16,777 bases of DNA from UBA5336 sp038745855 (GTDB lineage: Bacteria > Pseudomonadota > Alphaproteobacteria > Caulobacterales > Hyphomonadaceae), in the NCBI GenBank assembly GCA_038745855.1, contig JBCDLC010000050.1, forward strand, positions 1 through 16,777, in the 5' to 3' direction. The notes under the pieces were generated by a model. The model searched no databases and had not been told where the DNA came from. It worked only from the letters and a program-made list of their open reading frames with translations. The position numbers and the translations under genes are program-made. Below are positions 14,661 to 16,777 of this stretch, in pieces. Numbering within the stretch: the stretch's first letter is position 1; every line of letters begins with the position of its first letter.

Positions 14661-14745
14661 CCGTTGCGTTGGGGCAAACCAGTGATAGCATCGGATCAGG
14701 GAAGACAACCACAAGCGCCCCAGGCGCCATAGCGGGAGGCAAACC

Positions 14746-16041
14746 ATGGACTTCGACATTCCCCAGGACCTGAAAGACTACCTGGCCGAGCTCGATAATT
14801 TTATCGACCGGGAGATCCGCCCCCTCGAGGAACAGGACGACAATATCCGCTTCTTCGACCACCGCCGGGAATGGGCCCGTACCGATTTCGATAATGGCGG
14901 CCTACCCAGGCCCGAATGGGAGGCCATCCTCGCCGAAGCCCGTTCCCGCGCCGATAAGGCCGGTCACCTCCGCTATGCGCTGCCCCGGGAATATGGCGGC
15001 CAGGACGGCACCAATCTCGGCATGGCCGTGATCCGCGAACACCTCGCCCGGATGGGGCTTGGCCTGCACAATGACCTCCAGAACGAGCACTCCATTGTGG
15101 GCAACATGCCCCAGATCCTGATGCTCCGGGACTTTGCGCGCGATGACCAGAAGCACCTTATCAGCGACGCGCTCGAGGGCCGTTTCCGGGCCACCTTCGG
15201 GCTCACCGAACCCGACCATGGTTCCGACGCCACCCATATGGAGACCCGCGCGGTCCGCGAACGCCGGGACGGGGTCGATGGCTGGCTGATCAATGGCGAG
15301 AAAATGTGGACCACGGGCATGCATGTCGCCTCCCACATGATGTGCTTTGCCCGCACCTCCGGCGATGACGGTGCCGCACGGGGGATCTCCTGTCTGCTCA
15401 TTCCAGCCGACGATCCAGGTGTCGTCATCGAGGAATATCTCTGGACCTTCAACATGCCGACCGACCATCCCCGGGTCAGCATCAACAATGTCTGGGTGCC
15501 CGAAAGCGCGCTCTTCGGCCCGCCCGAAGGTGGGCTCGCCCTGGCCCAGCACTTTGTCCATGAAAACCGTATCCGGCAGGCCGCGAGTTCCGTGGGTGCC
15601 GCGCTCTATTGCATGGACGAGAGCATCGATTACGCCCGCCAGCGCGCGCCCTTTGGCAAGCCGCTGGCCGTCAACCAGGCGATCCAGTTCCCCGTTGTCG
15701 AACTCGTGTCAGAAGCAGAGGCCCTGCGCCTCCTGATCTTCAAGACAGCCTGGGAGATGGACCAGATGACCAAGCCGGAAGTCGCCATCCACCTCTCTGA
15801 TAAGGTTTCCATGTGCAACTACCGGGCGAACCGGCTTTGCTGTGACGCGGCGGATCGGGCCATGCAGATCCATGGCGGCATCGGCTATTCCCGCCACAAA
15901 CCCTTTGAGCATATCTACCGTCACCACCGCCGCTACCGCATCACCGAGGGCTCGGAGGAAATCCAGATGCGCAAGGTCGCTGGCCACCTCTTCGGCTTCA
16001 TGGGCCCCAGGAAAGAGGCCCTGAAACGCGCCGCCGAATAG
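14746..16041 (+). CDS. Acyl-CoA dehydrogenase
   Basis: 431 residues starting MDFDIPQDLK; the ATG at 14746 has GGGAGG (14734-14739) six bases upstream. The family FAD signature is FGLTEPDHGSD (151-161), the second conserved block is MQIHGGIGYSRHKPFEHIYR (373-392), and the catalytic base is probably Glu401 in RITEGSEEIQ. It should oxidise acyl-CoA to trans-2-enoyl-CoA, passing electrons to electron-transfer flavoprotein; the chain-length or branched-chain preference cannot be assigned. It is somewhat longer than 380-residue forms, mainly by an N-terminal insert (about residues 30-75). It is divergent from the dehalogenase-type gene. A short hairpin with a T tract (16044-16069) follows the stop codon. 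Confidence 0.94.
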   Translation: MDFDIPQDLKDYLAELDNFIDREIRPLEEQDDNIRFFDHRREWARTDFDNGGLPRPEWEAILAEARSRADKAGHLRYALPREYGGQDGTNLGMAVIREHLARMGLGLHNDLQNEHSIVGNMPQILMLRDFARDDQKHLISDALEGRFRATFGLTEPDHGSDATHMETRAVRERRDGVDGWLINGEKMWTTGMHVASHMMCFARTSGDDGAARGISCLLIPADDPGVVIEEYLWTFNMPTDHPRVSINNVWVPESALFGPPEGGLALAQHFVHENRIRQAASSVGAALYCMDESIDYARQRAPFGKPLAVNQAIQFPVVELVSEAEALRLLIFKTAWEMDQMTKPEVAIHLSDKVSMCNYRANRLCCDAADRAMQIHGGIGYSRHKPFEHIYRHHRRYRITEGSEEIQMRKVAGHLFGFMGPRKEALKRAAE

Positions 16042-16074
16042 GCGGCATCATGCCTTGGTCTGGTTTTTATGTTC

Positions 16075-16122
16075 GATCCCCCGCTGGGCTTCGCACTGGC
16101 GTGCTCCGCGACGCGATGCATC
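16075..16122 (-). repeat. Dispersed palindromic repeat, copy A2
   Basis: The near-complement of 265-311: GATCCCCCGCTGGGCTTCGC is identical over twenty bases, then the sequences diverge slightly before CGCGATG-CATC. It is placed opposite to copy A1. It lies 33 bases after the acyl-CoA dehydrogenase stop codon. Confidence 0.7.
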
Positions 16123-16164
16123 GAGCTGAGGGCTCTAGGTCCTTCCCGATCCTTTCCCCGGTCC

Positions 16165-16206
16165 GTAGCCCGTAGGGTGAATGGAGCGAAGCGATATGCA
16201 CCAGCG
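16165..16206 (+). repeat. REP-like palindrome (second family)
   Basis: GTAGCCCGTAGGGTGAATGG followed by AGCGAAGCGATATGCACCAG: the ends can pair as GGTG/CACC around AGCGAAGCG. From memory, this closely follows a GTAGGGTGGATTAGCGAAGCG-type repeat common in bacterial intergenic DNA. One copy only is visible here. Confidence 0.55.
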
Positions 16207-16333
16207 GTCTCCATCTCGAGAGACGACCCACCTCCAACACCTCCAAATCAAAACTTATCCCTCAAAAAATCCGCCCAAACCCCTGTAATCATTCGACTCC
16301 CGGAAAACTTATCCTCCCCGTCGGCGGCGGTGG

Positions 16334-16339
16334 TATACT
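16334..16339 (+). promoter_or_regulatory. Candidate -10 element TATACT
   Basis: TATACT matches the sigma-70 -10 consensus at five of six positions and lies ten bases before the ATG at 16349. Transcription from about 16346 would give a nearly leaderless mRNA. No good -35 is seen at 16-18 bases. Confidence 0.35.
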
Positions 16340-16348
16340 CCCGGTCAA

Positions 16349-16768
16349 ATGATCAATGATCCCATGTTTCTCCGGCACAAGGATGTCGTGTGGCCCGTGT
16401 TCTGGCCGCTCTTCCTATGGGCCGTCGGGCGCTTTCACCGCGTCGCCAAAGCGCTGAACGCGCGCGGGATCTACATCATGGAAATCACCATCAACCCCTG
16501 GGGCACCATCAAGATCACACGCACCTCGTGGGCCCACGACTGGCGCCACGGCCTCTACGCCCGCGCCGGCGCCTACGACCAGCTCGAACCGTTGGCCCCG
16601 CTCCAGCAAGACCAAAACCCCACCCCCGACATCGCGTCGCTCAACATCATCTACTGGCGCGCAAACACCATGCGCACGGCCCTCAAGGCCTGGACCCAAT
16701 CCTTCCGTCCAGCCCCCCGCCGCCGCGTCACCTATCTCAGCGCCGGCCTCCCCCTCCCCCACACCTGA
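16349..16768 (+). CDS. Small hypothetical protein with one possible membrane segment
   Basis: 139 residues. I do not recognise it. Residues about 14-29 (VVWPVFWPLFLWAVGRF) are aromatic/hydrophobic and could be a membrane-spanning or membrane-attached helix, followed by basic residues. The middle (IYIMEITINPWGTIKITRT) looks like two beta strands with a turn, and the tail is Arg/Pro-rich (PAPRRRV). Third-position bias toward C supports real coding. ATG 16349 and ATG 16364 are both possible starts; neither has a Shine-Dalgarno site, but TATACT lies ten bases before the first. The stop TGA is at 16766-16768, nine bases before the window ends, so the neighbour is unseen. Membrane or surface-associated role is only a guess. 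Confidence 0.65.
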   Translation: MINDPMFLRHKDVVWPVFWPLFLWAVGRFHRVAKALNARGIYIMEITINPWGTIKITRTSWAHDWRHGLYARAGAYDQLEPLAPLQQDQNPTPDIASLNIIYWRANTMRTALKAWTQSFRPAPRRRVTYLSAGLPLPHT

Positions 16769-16777
16769 CCAGTCGCG

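Larger units (their letters stand above)
16042..16348. other. 307-base noncoding stretch holding two dispersed repeats
   Basis: Between the acyl-CoA dehydrogenase gene and the last gene. From left to right: a short GGCA-TCA-TGCC hairpin with TTTTT after it (16044-16069), the inverted copy of the left-end repeat (16075-16122), a second REP-like palindrome (16165-16206), and an A/T-richer stretch (16245-16320) without recognised signals. No coding sequence is convincing. Confidence 0.5.

Noticed and set aside
14902..15561. A 219-codon open frame on the minus strand
   Set aside because: Antisense to the acyl-CoA dehydrogenase; no independent support such as a ribosome site or domain.
16069..16359. 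A plus-strand open frame across the noncoding stretch
   Set aside because: It translates the two repeats (DPPLGFAL and ARRVNGAKRYAP-like segments), so it is repeat-derived and not a protein gene.
1..16777. CRISPR array, tRNA, rRNA, insertion sequence or prophage
   Set aside because: I saw no regularly spaced direct repeats, no cloverleaf-like sequences, no transposase or integrase, and no phage structural genes. This is by eye; a covariance-model tRNA scan would settle the RNA part.

Overview
The window looks like chromosomal DNA of an alphaproteobacterium. The evidence is a GC-rich sequence with strong G/C preference at third codon positions, a sphingomonad/Hyphomonadaceae-style TonB-dependent receptor, a TadG-like pilus protein, a bfd-bfr iron pair, and fatty-acid-type catabolic genes scattered as short divergent or convergent units. 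The genus cannot be fixed from sequence alone; Hyphomonadales/Maricaulales or a neighbouring order is my best inference. I see no rRNA, tRNA, CRISPR array, transposase or phage gene, and most of the window is ordinary housekeeping and nutrient-acquisition content.

Layout. (1) 1-1068: the end of a poorly supported ORF, a dispersed repeat, and a lipoprotein with a lytic-transglycosylase-like core. (2) 1069-4557: a TonB-dependent receptor (-) divergent from a LysR regulator (+), with two palindromes between them. (3) 4541-6559: a large protein (-) with a small folded N-terminal domain and a Pro/Ala/Ser/Thr-rich disordered body; its stop codon overlaps the LysR gene tail-to-tail. (4) 6741-8986: a MATE exporter followed on the same strand by a thioredoxin-fold lipoprotein, a likely two-gene operon. 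(5) 9147-9692: a GrpB-family protein (+), separated from the next gene by a strong shared terminator. (6) 9771-11940 (-): a thiolase, and upstream of it bfr and bfd; bfd has a clear Fur-box/TTGACA promoter. (7) 12166-13536: a TadG-like protein with a von Willebrand A domain and a cysteine-rich insert. (8) 13628-16041: a haloalkane-dehalogenase-type hydrolase (-) divergent from an acyl-CoA dehydrogenase (+). (9) 16042-16777: two REP-like repeats, then a small uncharacterised gene.

How the genes work together. The clearest functional unit is iron storage and release: Bfr stores iron and Bfd reduces it out, under a Fur-type site. The receptor/LysR pair is probably a regulated uptake unit. Thiolase, acyl-CoA dehydrogenase and the dehalogenase-like hydrolase suggest use of fatty acids or halogenated/alkyl substrates, but they are in separate transcription units. 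The most unusual items are the disordered-body protein at 4541-6559, the cysteine-rich TadG-like protein with no other tad gene in view, the dehalogenase homologue that seems to lack the cap-domain halide tryptophan, and a pair of related dispersed repeats in opposite orientation near the two ends of the window. I found no convincing new defence or mobile system.
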